Shown here one piece after another: positions 1 to 6,650 of a stretch of 11,272 nt of DNA. The notes beneath the pieces were generated by a model. The model was not told where the DNA came from. It searched no databases and was given only the letters and a program-made list of their open reading frames with translations. Origin of the DNA: Candidatus Sumerlaeota bacterium (GTDB lineage Bacteria; Sumerlaeota; Sumerlaeia; MWCT01). Position numbers and translations under genes: made by a program. The stretch covers positions 1 to 11,272 of the forward strand of contig JAPLSR010000448.1 in assembly GCA_026398545.1 (NCBI GenBank), in the 5' to 3' direction. Positions within the stretch are counted from its first letter, which is position 1; each line of letters begins with the position of its first letter.

Positions 1-1
1 C

Positions 2-553
2 CGCCAGCGATTTCCGGTCTTGAAGAAAAGCCTGTGGTATTCCTTTACCCATCACTGGATTGGATTTATCATGCTCAACAGCAATTTTTCAGATTTAAAA
101 AGGGATGACATCCGGCGGCAGAAGGAGTGGTATGATGCAACGCTGAAAAGTATGGAGAAAGATGATGCCATCTCTGCCATTTTAGTCTGCTGTCATCATC
201 CACCATACACGAACAGCGAAGTTATCTCGCCCAGCAAAGGTGTGGAGCGTGATTTTGCTGAACCGTTCTTAAAATACAAAAAGACTGCGTTCTTTTTTTC
301 AGGGCATTGCCATTCTTATGAGAGATTTGAGAAGGGGGGTAAAATATTCATAGTCTCCGGCGGGGGCGGCGGTCCGCGGCACAAGCTTGACATCGACAAA
401 AAACATCGCAAGTTTGATGACAGGTTTGATAGTCCGGCAGTGCGGTTTTTTCATTTCTGTGAGCTTGTGATTCACGGTGACCATCTTGACCTTCGCGTCT
501 TACGGCTCAAGGATGACGGGACGTTTGACGTGGCGGATGAATGCCGGATATAA
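2..553 (+). CDS. Calcineurin-like metallophosphoesterase, 5'-truncated
   Basis: This is the C-terminal part (about 183 residues) of a metallophosphoesterase whose start lies left of the window; the frame is open from base 2, so the TTG at 20 is probably internal. Two signature blocks of the calcineurin-like family are visible: a metal-ligand HHPPY motif near base 200, and GHCHSYER near 303-326, the GHxH block that closes the binuclear metal site. The GHxHxYER form and the preceding HxPxY resemble purple-acid-phosphatase-like members. A glycine-rich SGGGGGP strand follows at about 355-375. The family hydrolyses phosphomono- or diesters using two metals such as Fe, Mn or Zn; the substrate cannot be read from this fragment. 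The N-terminal DxH and GDxxD blocks are outside the window, so catalytic completeness is untested. The peptidase gene starts 33 bases downstream on the same strand. Confidence 0.85.
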   Translation, partial: RQRFPVLKKSLWYSFTHHWIGFIMLNSNFSDLKRDDIRRQKEWYDATLKSMEKDDAISAILVCCHHPPYTNSEVISPSKGVERDFAEPFLKYKKTAFFFSGHCHSYERFEKGGKIFIVSGGGGGPRHKLDIDKKHRKFDDRFDSPAVRFFHFCELVIHGDHLDLRVLRLKDDGTFDVADECRI

Positions 554-574
554 ACAGTTGACCACTCTTATCAC

Positions 575-584
575 GGAAGGAGGG
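575..584 (+). promoter_or_regulatory. Strong ribosome binding site for the C1-like peptidase
   Basis: The purine tract GGAAGGAGGG ends two bases before the first of two tandem ATG codons (587 and 590). Its AGGAGG core is well placed for either. It supports translation starting at the signal peptide rather than at a downstream methionine. Confidence 0.6.
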
Positions 585-586
585 AC

Positions 587-1816
587 ATGATGAATTTATC
601 CATGTCATGTGCCATATTATTCGGTCTTTGTTTCACGGCGCAGGGGCTTTTTGCCGGGGGCGGCGAGAGAGACAGGGGGTTTTTCCGTGAGAAGAAGGAC
701 GCCTTTTTAGAGCATCTCAAGGAGCGGGCGGCGCAGGCGGAGAAGAAAGAGGAGCCGAAGAAACGGGAATTCAAGATGGATTTTACCGGCATAGACCTCC
801 CAACATCGCCCAGTCAGTTCACACAGGTGTGGCACACGCCTCCCCTATCGCAGGACCTGACGGGCGGGTGTTGGTCATTCTCCTCAACGTCATTTTTTGA
901 GTCCGAGACTTTCAGGCTCACCGGACGTAAGGTTAAACTCTCCGATATGTTCACGGTCTATTGGGAATTTGTGGAGAAGGCGCGTCAATTTGTGCGCGAA
1001 CGCGGCGAGTCCGCCTTTGAACGAGGCTCACAGCCAAACGCCACACTCCGCATCTGGAGGATATATGGCGCGGCGCCGGCTGAGGCTTATTCCGGCATAA
1101 AACAAGGCAATGACTTTTTCAATGATACAAAGATGATGGCGGAGATGAAGACTTATCTTGCCTCCGTGAAGACATCCGGCGCATGGAATGAGGAGGTTGT
1201 CCTGACAACCATAAAATCCATAATGAATACTCACATCGGCGCACCGCCGGCTAAAGTCAAGGTTGATGGGCGGGAGTTGACCCCGCAGGAATATCTGAGG
1301 GATGTCCTCCGCCTGAATCCCGATGACTATGTGTGTTTCATCTCGCTCCTTGAGCAGCCGTTTTATCAAAAGATTGAATATCCTGTCACGGACAACTGGT
1401 GGCACAGCGCTGATTATCACAATATCCCCCTTGAGGATTTCATGAGGCTCGTGAGTGGGGCGGTGCGGGAGGGATATTCCCTCTGCCTCGTGGGGGATAA
1501 TTCTGAGCCGGGGTTTTATCCGCCATTGAACGTCGCAGTGGTGCCCACGTTCGATATACCGGCGGAATATATCGATGACAGCGCGCGCCAGTTGCGCTTC
1601 AGCAATGAAAGCACAACGGATGACCACGCAATCCATTTAGTCGGCTATATGGAGAAAAACGGGAAGGACTGGTATCTGATTAAGGACTCCGCCACGCAGG
1701 CGCGAAACGGTATTGCGCCGGGGTATATGTTTTATCATGAGGATTATGCGAGGCTTAAGATGCTGACTATTATGGTGCACAAGGATGCGGCGGGGGAAGT
1801 AAAAATGAAGAATTGA
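587..1816 (+). CDS. Secreted C1-like (papain-fold) cysteine peptidase
   Basis: This 409-residue protein has a hydrophobic N-terminus (residues 1-23, ending GLFA-GGG) that reads as a Sec signal peptide, so export to the periplasm or outside is likely. No clear lipobox is present. A charged, Lys/Glu-rich linker follows at about 26-66. The papain-type active site is visible: Q89 (oxyanion-hole Gln), then six residues on C95 in GGCWSFS, and H347 in DDHAIHLVGY. These match bleomycin-hydrolase/PepC-like C1B enzymes, in which a conserved Asn in an NSWG-like motif completes the triad. Here the equivalent strand reads WYLIKDSAT, with Asp367 in the Asn position. The C-terminus GYMFYHEDYARLKML resembles the final strands of these bacterial peptidases. 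Aminopeptidase or endopeptidase action is inferred. The stop codon lies inside a short AT-rich repeat. Start choice is supported by the GGAAGGAGGG tract. Confidence 0.8.
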   Translation: MMNLSMSCAILFGLCFTAQGLFAGGGERDRGFFREKKDAFLEHLKERAAQAEKKEEPKKREFKMDFTGIDLPTSPSQFTQVWHTPPLSQDLTGGCWSFSSTSFFESETFRLTGRKVKLSDMFTVYWEFVEKARQFVRERGESAFERGSQPNATLRIWRIYGAAPAEAYSGIKQGNDFFNDTKMMAEMKTYLASVKTSGAWNEEVVLTTIKSIMNTHIGAPPAKVKVDGRELTPQEYLRDVLRLNPDDYVCFISLLEQPFYQKIEYPVTDNWWHSADYHNIPLEDFMRLVSGAVREGYSLCLVGDNSEPGFYPPLNVAVVPTFDIPAEYIDDSARQLRFSNESTTDDHAIHLVGYMEKNGKDWYLIKDSATQARNGIAPGYMFYHEDYARLKMLTIMVHKDAAGEVKMKN

Positions 1817-1840
1817 TAATTAACAATTGACAATGAATTA
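1811..1840. repeat. Short AT-rich AATTGA repeat at the peptidase 3' end
   Basis: An AATTGATAATTAAC unit is followed 14 bases on by the imperfect copy AATTGACAATGAATT. The first AATTGA contains the peptidase stop codon. Such AATTGA/ACAATT runs recur between genes in many bacterial genomes. No further copy was seen in this window. Confidence 0.4.
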
Positions 1841-1857
1841 TGTAAAGGTGGTGGCGC

Positions 1858-2889
1858 ATGAGAAGGGTCGACCTTCGCAGTGATACGGTGACCCTGCCGA
1901 CGCCCGCCATGCGCAAGGCAATGGCGGAGGCGGAGGTGGGGGATGATGTGTATGGAGAAGACCCCACGGTGAACAGGCTCGAAGCCATTACCGCGGAAAA
2001 GGTAGGCAAGGAGGCGGCACTTTTTGTTTCAAGCGGGACGCAGAGCAACCTCGTGGCTATCCTGACTCATTGTCAGCGCGGGGATGAGTATATTGTGGGG
2101 CAGATTGCGCACACTTACATGTATGAAGGCGGGGGGGCGGCGGCGCTGGGGAGTGTTCAACCCCAACCCCTCGATTTTGAATCGGACGGCACGCTGGATT
2201 TGAAAAAGGTGGAGGCGGTTATCAAACCTGACGATTTTCACTTTGCCCGCACACGCCTTTTCTGTCTTGAGAATACGCAGGCGGGAAAGGTGTTGCCGCT
2301 CGATTATCAGGCTCGGGCGAATGCGCTGGCAAAGCGGCGCGGTCTGACAATCCATCTGGATGGGGCGCGGATATTCAATGCGGCGGTGAAGCAGAAAATT
2401 AATGTGAGGGAGATTGCGAAATATTATGACAGCGTGACGGTGTGTCTTTCAAAGGGGCTTGCGGCGCCGGTCGGGTCAATGTTGTGCGGGACGGCGGCGT
2501 TCATCAAGGAGTCACGGCGGTGGCGGAAGGTGCTGGGCGGCGGGATGCGTCAGGCGGGCGTCCTCGCCGCCGCAGGGATTGTCGCCCTGACGGAGATGGT
2601 GGAGCGTCTGGAGGAGGACCATGAGAATGCCCGGCGGCTGGGAGAAGGTCTGACGGAGATTCCGGGTTTCCGCCTTGAGCCATCCGGTGTTCAGACCAAC
2701 ATGGTCTTTTTTGAGATGGATGAGCGTCTGCGTGGAGTCTTTATCCCCTTCATGGCGGAAAGGGGCGTCATCATCGGGACGGGGCACTATCCCATCCGCC
2801 TTGTGACGCACTACGGGATTGAGGCGGCGGATATTGAATATGTGCTTTGCGCCGCGCGCGACTGCAGCGAGAGGTTTCTTGTAAAGTAA
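1858..2889 (+). CDS. ltaE: Low-specificity L-threonine aldolase (PLP enzyme)
   Basis: This 343-residue protein belongs to the fold-type I PLP beta-eliminating lyase / threonine aldolase family, which cleaves L-threonine or L-allo-threonine to glycine and acetaldehyde in the cytoplasm. Visible hallmarks are the N-terminal DLRSDTVT with PTPAMR (residues 5-19), GDDVYGEDPTVNRLE (28-42), SSGTQSN (58-64, cofactor phosphate), H85 in AHTYMYE (ring stacking), HLDGAR (166-171, with D168 at the pyridine nitrogen) and K199 in SVTVCLSKG, the Schiff-base lysine. GGGMRQAG follows near 225-235. Length matches the family (about 330-350 residues). The ATG at 1858 follows an AAAGGTGGTGG ribosome-binding tract and begins exactly at the conserved N-terminus. 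The gene sits 41 bases after the peptidase and 53 bases before the isomerase; no functional link to either is evident. Confidence 0.93.
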   Translation: MRRVDLRSDTVTLPTPAMRKAMAEAEVGDDVYGEDPTVNRLEAITAEKVGKEAALFVSSGTQSNLVAILTHCQRGDEYIVGQIAHTYMYEGGGAAALGSVQPQPLDFESDGTLDLKKVEAVIKPDDFHFARTRLFCLENTQAGKVLPLDYQARANALAKRRGLTIHLDGARIFNAAVKQKINVREIAKYYDSVTVCLSKGLAAPVGSMLCGTAAFIKESRRWRKVLGGGMRQAGVLAAAGIVALTEMVERLEEDHENARRLGEGLTEIPGFRLEPSGVQTNMVFFEMDERLRGVFIPFMAERGVIIGTGHYPIRLVTHYGIEAADIEYVLCAARDCSERFLVK

Positions 2890-2942
2890 CCCTGTAAGGC
2901 AAACTGTAAGGTTTTTTTATTTTACGAAAGGCTATATAAGCC

Positions 2943-3953
2943 ATGTCCCTCCCGCATCCTCTCCCCTATCCCCTGAAGTGCCGCCCCATCTTCAAGGAAA
3001 AGCCCTGGGGCGGGCGCAGGATGGAGGAATTGTTCGCCAAACCCCTTCCTCCTGCCCAACTCATTGGTGAATCGTGGGAGGTGGCGGACATAAAAGAGGG
3101 CGCATCGCTTATCGCCAACGGCGCCCTCAAGGACAGGACACTTACGGAGGCAGTCCGTCTCTGGGGGAAAGACCTCATTGGTACCGCGTGGAACAGGACA
3201 GACCGTTTTCCCCTCCTTGTGAAAATCCTTGACGCACATGACGACCTGAGTGTGCAGGTGCATCCCGACCATGAGTCCTGCAGGAAATATTTTCCCGCCC
3301 ATTCCGGCAAGGATGAGACATGGGTCATTCTTGAAAGCGACGCCGACGGCGCCATATTGTGGGGATTTCAGAAAGGGACAACTCTGGAGGAATTTCTGCA
3401 CCGTCTTGAGGGAGGCTCTACTCTTTCTATCCTGCGCCGCATCCCCGTGAAAAGGGGTGACTGCGTGCGCATTGCGCCGGGCACGGTGCACGCCCTCCTG
3501 AAGGGGGTGATGTTGCTGGAGATTCAGGAGCCCTCCGATTCCACATTCCGCATCTATGATTACGGCAGGGTTGTGAACGGGAGAAGGCGTTCCCTCCATA
3601 TTGAGGAGGCAAGGCGGGTGATGAATTTTGACTGGAGGGAGAACCCATATCTAATACCTGAAGTAATGGATACGCCTTTGGGGAGGCGGGAGTTTATTGT
3701 GGAGTGTCCCGCTTACAGGATTGAGAGGTGGGAATTCTCAGGAACGCTCGAACTGCATGAGCTGCAGGAAACAACCCGGGTCATCTTTTGTGTGCATGGA
3801 CATGTGGATGTTGAGGATGACGAAAATTCCTTTACGCTCATGCCTGGTGAAACGGGAATCATTCCTGCCGGAGCGCAATTTGTAAGGTTAGTTTCACGGG
3901 ATGGGGCAAAGTTGGTAGTTTCGGGCGCGGGCGGTGTAAATCTGCTACCATGA
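2943..3953 (+). CDS. manA: Class I mannose-6-phosphate isomerase
   Basis: This 336-residue cupin enzyme interconverts mannose-6-phosphate and fructose-6-phosphate in the cytoplasm, linking glycolysis to mannose, GDP-mannose and polysaccharide synthesis. The N-terminus has the family block KEKPWGGRRM (residues 18-27) and GESWEVAD (42-49). The zinc ligands are readable as Q105 and H107 in LSVQVHPDH, E125 in GKDETWVILE, and H183 in APGTVHAL. The phosphate/substrate loop EIQEPSDSTFRIYDYGR (193-209) follows. A second, shorter cupin-like half ends the protein at about 255-336 (FCVHGHVDVE, MPGETGIIPAGA). Length fits the compact bacterial class I enzymes. The start has only a weak ribosome-binding tract (GAAAGG, 2926-2931, 11 bases upstream). 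It converges with hypA, with 26 bases between the two stop codons. Confidence 0.92.
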   Translation: MSLPHPLPYPLKCRPIFKEKPWGGRRMEELFAKPLPPAQLIGESWEVADIKEGASLIANGALKDRTLTEAVRLWGKDLIGTAWNRTDRFPLLVKILDAHDDLSVQVHPDHESCRKYFPAHSGKDETWVILESDADGAILWGFQKGTTLEEFLHRLEGGSTLSILRRIPVKRGDCVRIAPGTVHALLKGVMLLEIQEPSDSTFRIYDYGRVVNGRRRSLHIEEARRVMNFDWRENPYLIPEVMDTPLGRREFIVECPAYRIERWEFSGTLELHELQETTRVIFCVHGHVDVEDDENSFTLMPGETGIIPAGAQFVRLVSRDGAKLVVSGAGGVNLLP

Positions 3954-3979
3954 GCGATACCACTAAGGCACAAATATCA

Positions 3980-4327
3980 TTACTCACCCTCAATCGTTTC
4001 GAGAAGTATATCCTTGCCATGGGTGATTACGACATCGTAGCTGCCGCAGAACGGGCAGGAGAGCAAGAATTCTTCTGCTTGCTGAACTTCTTTGTTGCAT
4101 TTCCGGCACGCCGCCTTCAGTGGCTCATATATGAAAACTAATTCCGCGCCTTCAGCCATGGTGCCGGGGAAAATGTGGTCTGTGAAACTGTGCCTCAAAT
4201 GCGCCTCATCAACGCCTGATGCCTCCCCCAGCCGAAGAACAATCTTGCGAATCTTTTTCAGATTATTCCCACTGGCTTTCCTGAAAATGATTTCAGACAG
4301 GTCTCTGGCTAATCCCAATTCATGCAT
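3980..4327 (-). CDS. hypA: HypA nickel-insertion chaperone for [NiFe] hydrogenase
   Basis: This 115-residue protein is a HypA/HybF family chaperone that, with HypB, delivers nickel to the hydrogenase large subunit in the cytoplasm. It starts with the invariant MHE, whose His2 is part of the nickel site. It carries the structural zinc motif as two CxxC pairs, C74/C77 and C91/C94 (ACRKC and SCPFCG). VLRLGEASGVDEAHLRHSF (30-48) is also typical. Length is normal (113-117). Its ATG overlaps the protease stop by 8 bases, and its own ribosome-binding site is weak, so translational coupling is likely. It is the last gene of the operon. No hypB, hypC, hypD, hypE or hypF lies in the window, so those must be elsewhere. 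Confidence 0.95.
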   Translation of the reverse strand: MHELGLARDLSEIIFRKASGNNLKKIRKIVLRLGEASGVDEAHLRHSFTDHIFPGTMAEGAELVFIYEPLKAACRKCNKEVQQAEEFLLSCPFCGSYDVVITHGKDILLETIEGE

Positions 4328-4799
4328 TGGTGATATTTTCCATGAGAAGATTTAAGATATTTTCAATTGCTTTTTTGACCGGCTCCGAAAGCCCTTCACC
4401 GAGTCTGGTATGCGCCGGCTGAATCCCCAGAAGCAGGATGTCGGAATTGGTTTCCCTGCGGAGAAAATCCATTGACAACTTAAGGGAGGCATTGTGTGTG
4501 GAGAATCCATCCGAACGGATTTCGCAGGATTCAATCAGTCTTGTTGTTCCGGGCGTCGCGTGAAAATCCGCCGCATCAATGAATATAATCACATCAGGCT
4601 TACGGGCAACAACGTCCATCAAAACATTTTCCGGAACCTCCCCTGCATCAATCATTGTGATGCGGGGATGCTCTCCTCCCATGTGTGCTTTTAATTCCCC
4701 GATAAGTGCTGGACCCGCCCCGTCATCCCCCCGCATGGCGTTGCCCACGCCCACGAGCACAATATTACCCTTTAACCGGCTGATGTCTTCAATGTCCAT
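4320..4799 (-). CDS. hycI: HycI-type hydrogenase maturation protease
   Basis: This 159-residue cytoplasmic endopeptidase (MEROPS A31 family) removes the C-terminal tail of a [NiFe]-hydrogenase large subunit after nickel insertion. GVGNAMRGDDGAGP (residues 17-30) gives the first nickel-sensing Asp (D25). IDAADFHATPG (74-84) gives D75, and STHNASL (100-106) gives H102, corresponding to the Asp/Asp/His trio described for HycI. DAGEVPEN (51-58) matches the DxGxxPEN of HycI, and GIQP (125-128) is also family-typical, so HycI-type (group 4 hydrogenase) is preferred over HyaD/HupD. The ATG overlaps the ferredoxin-subunit stop by 11 bases and has no clear ribosome-binding site of its own. Finding this gene here implies that the large subunit it processes has a cleavable C-terminal extension; that subunit is not in the window. 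Confidence 0.93.
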   Translation of the reverse strand: MDIEDISRLKGNIVLVGVGNAMRGDDGAGPALIGELKAHMGGEHPRITMIDAGEVPENVLMDVVARKPDVIIFIDAADFHATPGTTRLIESCEIRSDGFSTHNASLKLSMDFLRRETNSDILLLGIQPAHTRLGEGLSEPVKKAIENILNLLMENITNA

Positions 4800-5415
4800 A
4801 TTGGTCGAAAATCAATGCCTCATGACGGCATTTGGGGCAGAGGATGCGAAAGACGTCGCTGCGGACGCGGGGCGGCGATTCGGATGAAGGATGAGAGGAG
4901 GGGGGGATATCGGGCATCAGCGTTTTCAATTCTTTCTGGGCTGTCAAGATGAGGGGGAAATTTCCATAAGCGAGCGGACCAAGTTTTTTCACAAGCCACA
5001 GGAGATGCTTTTTTGACCCGATGATGGCGCCGCATTTTTCACACAGGACGAGTTCGAATTCCTGTTCGCAGCGGAGTTTGTTTCTATCAAAGGCGGCGAG
5101 GTCATATTCATTGCTCATCTGCACTCCCTTTTCCGTAATGCAATTTACCTCGCACTGCCCGCAAAAGATGCAGCGGTCATAATAGCGGTATATTTTCCTT
5201 ATACCCTTTTCCGGGTCATCCACGACTTCTATAGCGTCGGGGGGACAGACTTCGGAACACGCCATGCAGCCGATGCAATATTCATCATCTGGAATCGGCT
5301 TGCCGCGGAATTTCTTTGGAGGCGTGTGAGGCTCAAAGGGGTATTTGCTGGTATAGGGTCCTTTGATGAGCGCCCGAATTGCTTCTCCAATCTCCCTTAA
5401 TTTGGGATATTTCAT
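4789..5415 (-). CDS. HycF/HyfH/NuoI-like two-[4Fe-4S] hydrogenase subunit
   Basis: This 208-residue ferredoxin-like subunit should wire electrons between ferredoxin (or another donor) and the hydrogenase core on the cytoplasmic face. Two [4Fe-4S] motifs are complete: C47, C50, C53, C57 (CIGCMACSEVCP) and C82, C85, C88, C92 (CIFCGQCEVNCI). The N-terminus (RALIKGPYTSKYPFEP, GKPIPDDE) is NuoI/MbhN-like. Beyond the ferredoxin domain lies a long C-terminal extension with two further Cys pairs, LCEKCG (C125, C128) and LCPKC (C193, C196), recalling the CxxC...CPxC tail of E. coli HycF/HyfH. This could bind zinc or iron; that is inference. The start has an AAGGAG site at 5424-5429, inside the last codons of mrpG, leaving a 5-base gap. 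It is the first cistron after the Mrp module. Confidence 0.9.
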   Translation of the reverse strand: MKYPKLREIGEAIRALIKGPYTSKYPFEPHTPPKKFRGKPIPDDEYCIGCMACSEVCPPDAIEVVDDPEKGIRKIYRYYDRCIFCGQCEVNCITEKGVQMSNEYDLAAFDRNKLRCEQEFELVLCEKCGAIIGSKKHLLWLVKKLGPLAYGNFPLILTAQKELKTLMPDIPPSSHPSSESPPRVRSDVFRILCPKCRHEALIFDQYGH

Positions 5416-5420
5416 GATTA

Positions 5421-5828
5421 TTACTCCTTAGCCTTTGGCTGCGTCGTAGGGAGGACCTCCTCCGCCTTCGGCTCCGGCGGATTGAGAACCTTATCCTCCC
5501 TGTAGTAGTCACAGACGCTTTTTCCCCAGAGTCGGACACCCGCTATATGGGCAGCCCTTGCGAGGGCGTGGGCGGAGGTCGGGGCGGTCAGAATCAAAAA
5601 GATGATTACAAAGAGCGCCTTCATCCCCTGCGGGCTGAATCCAGTGATGAGAAGGACGCCGAACATAATGCTGCATGTCCCCATGGTCACGCATTTTGTC
5701 GCCGCCTGAAGCCGGTTATAAACGTCCGGCAGCCTTATCAGTCCCAGGCAGCCGAAGAAGTCAAAGAGGACTCCCAGGACAATAAAACCATATCCAGGGT
5801 AGTGGAGGAATTTCACAATTTCACTCAT
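5421..5828 (-). CDS. mnhG: MrpG/MnhG-type antiporter subunit (MbhC-like)
   Basis: This 135-residue small membrane subunit belongs to Mrp Na+/H+ antiporters and Mbh hydrogenases. Family signatures are GLIRLPDVYNRLQAATK (residues 29-45) and LTAPTSAHALARAAH (80-94). Three hydrophobic helices at about 13-31, 47-65 and 69-90 fit the family. The frame is open up to 5903, but the ATG at 5828 is chosen because family homology begins there (MSEIVKFLHY) and because it overlaps the mrpF stop by 8 bases, as at the other junctions. After the last helix a polar tail of about 35 residues carries a Pro/Glu/Lys-rich end with two PKA(E/K)E units (PKAEE, PKAKE), longer than I expect for MnhG. The tail's codons supply the ribosome-binding site for the ferredoxin subunit. 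Confidence 0.93.
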   Translation of the reverse strand: MSEIVKFLHYPGYGFIVLGVLFDFFGCLGLIRLPDVYNRLQAATKCVTMGTCSIMFGVLLITGFSPQGMKALFVIIFLILTAPTSAHALARAAHIAGVRLWGKSVCDYYREDKVLNPPEPKAEEVLPTTQPKAKE

Positions 5829-6159
5829 CGAACGACCTGCCTTCAAGAAATTTTGCCAAGGCGAGGACTCCAATAAAGCTCTGCAAAGCCCAGGCAATGG
5901 CAATATCCAGATACCATGACCTGCCGGTGCTCAGGGAGAGAATAGCACAGAACCCGACAATCAGAATCCCCAGCGTATCTATGGCGACAGCCCGGTCTGC
6001 CGCGGTGGGTCCTTTTAGAGTTCGATACAGACAAAGAATGCCACATAAGAGGATGATATAAAAACAGCGTATCAAAAAGCTGAGAGGTGGAGAGAGCAGA
6101 ATCCAGGTAACAATCATGGTCAGGAACAGGATTCCCAGGAGCCAGCGAATCGTCCTCAT
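5821..6159 (-). CDS. mnhF: MrpF/MnhF-type antiporter subunit (MbhB-like)
   Basis: This 112-residue integral membrane subunit carries the MnhF signature RTLKGPTAADRAVAID (residues 46-61), followed by a helix at about 62-78 and YLDIAIAWALQSFIGVLALAKFLEG (83-107). It is thought to be a scaffold of the Mrp/Mbh ion-translocation module. An added hydrophobic stretch at about 5-22, ahead of the usual first helix (27-45), makes it somewhat longer than typical three-helix MnhF proteins of about 90 residues. The start at 6159 is supported by a GGAGGA site at 6168-6173 and by an ATGA overlap with the mrpE stop. Confidence 0.93.
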   Translation of the reverse strand: MRTIRWLLGILFLTMIVTWILLSPPLSFLIRCFYIILLCGILCLYRTLKGPTAADRAVAIDTLGILIVGFCAILSLSTGRSWYLDIAIAWALQSFIGVLALAKFLEGRSFDE

Positions 6160-6650
6160 TCGAATATCCTCCTCAGGATGGGTTCAAAAGTGCCTGAAAT
6201 AATCCGGGTTGCCTTTTCAATTTCTTTATCCTTCACCGCAATCCAGTGAATATAAATATACCCCTTTTCCTTATCTATATCCACGCTCATGGTTCCCGGT
6301 GTGAGTGTGATGGAATTGGCAAGAAAGGCTAAGCCCAGGTCTGATTTCAGTTCTGTTTTAATCTTTACAATACCCGGATTGATTGGCACGGAGGGATGCA
6401 CCACCCTGTAAGCGACGTCTAAGTTTGCCTTGACGGCCTCCCACAGGAAAACGGGGATATAGTAAAGGAACCAGAGGATGCGAGAGAATAGATGGGCTGT
6501 GGAAAAGCGGGGATTGAACATATCCCAGGTGTAAAAAGCGACGAAGAGAGAGGTCAGCGCCCCGGCAAGCACGCTCAGCCACTTGAGAGACCAGGTTAAT
6601 CCCAGCCAGGTGAGCATACAGATGAAAAAAATGACGATTTTGGGTCTCAT
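6156..6650 (-). CDS. mnhE: MrpE/MnhE-type antiporter subunit (MbhA-like)
   Basis: This 164-residue protein has two hydrophobic N-terminal segments (about 4-22 and 24-41), a third at about 55-72, and then a soluble cytoplasmic domain. The diagnostic MnhE motif FLANSITLTPGTMSVDID lies at about 109-126. The family is a non-catalytic part of the Mrp complex and corresponds to MbhA in membrane-bound hydrogenase. The ATG at 6650 follows a GGAAGGGG ribosome-binding tract (6659-6666). That tract overlaps one GGCGGA copy of the upstream repeat, so folding of the repeat in the mRNA could influence translation. This is the only gene of the operon separated from its predecessor by more than a few bases. 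Confidence 0.93.
   Translation of the reverse strand: MRPKIVIFFICMLTWLGLTWSLKWLSVLAGALTSLFVAFYTWDMFNPRFSTAHLFSRILWFLYYIPVFLWEAVKANLDVAYRVVHPSVPINPGIVKIKTELKSDLGLAFLANSITLTPGTMSVDIDKEKGYIYIHWIAVKDKEIEKATRIISGTFEPILRRIFE

Noticed and set aside
1028..1636. Long open frame (about 202 codons) on the - strand inside the C1-like peptidase
   Set aside because: It is fully antisense to a gene with clear catalytic motifs, has no recognisable family pattern, and reflects codon bias of the + strand gene.
2888..2920. Possible terminator after the threonine aldolase (AACC...GGTT followed by a T run at 2912-2918)
   Set aside because: The stem is only about four base pairs with an 18-base loop. The T run is real, and a CTGTAAGG direct repeat lies there, but there is no convincing intrinsic hairpin.
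2922..3599. Long open frame (about 225 codons) on the - strand inside the mannose-6-phosphate isomerase
   Set aside because: It is antisense to the zinc-site-bearing isomerase and its translation shows no domain or ribosome-binding logic.
3954..3979. Bidirectional terminator between the convergent manA and hypA genes
   Set aside because: The 26-base gap and its flanks show no strong inverted repeat with T runs on either strand.
5829..5903. Upstream extension of mrpG to a start at 5903
   Set aside because: Family homology begins at the ATG at 5828, and the added 25 residues lie wholly over the end of mrpF in another frame.
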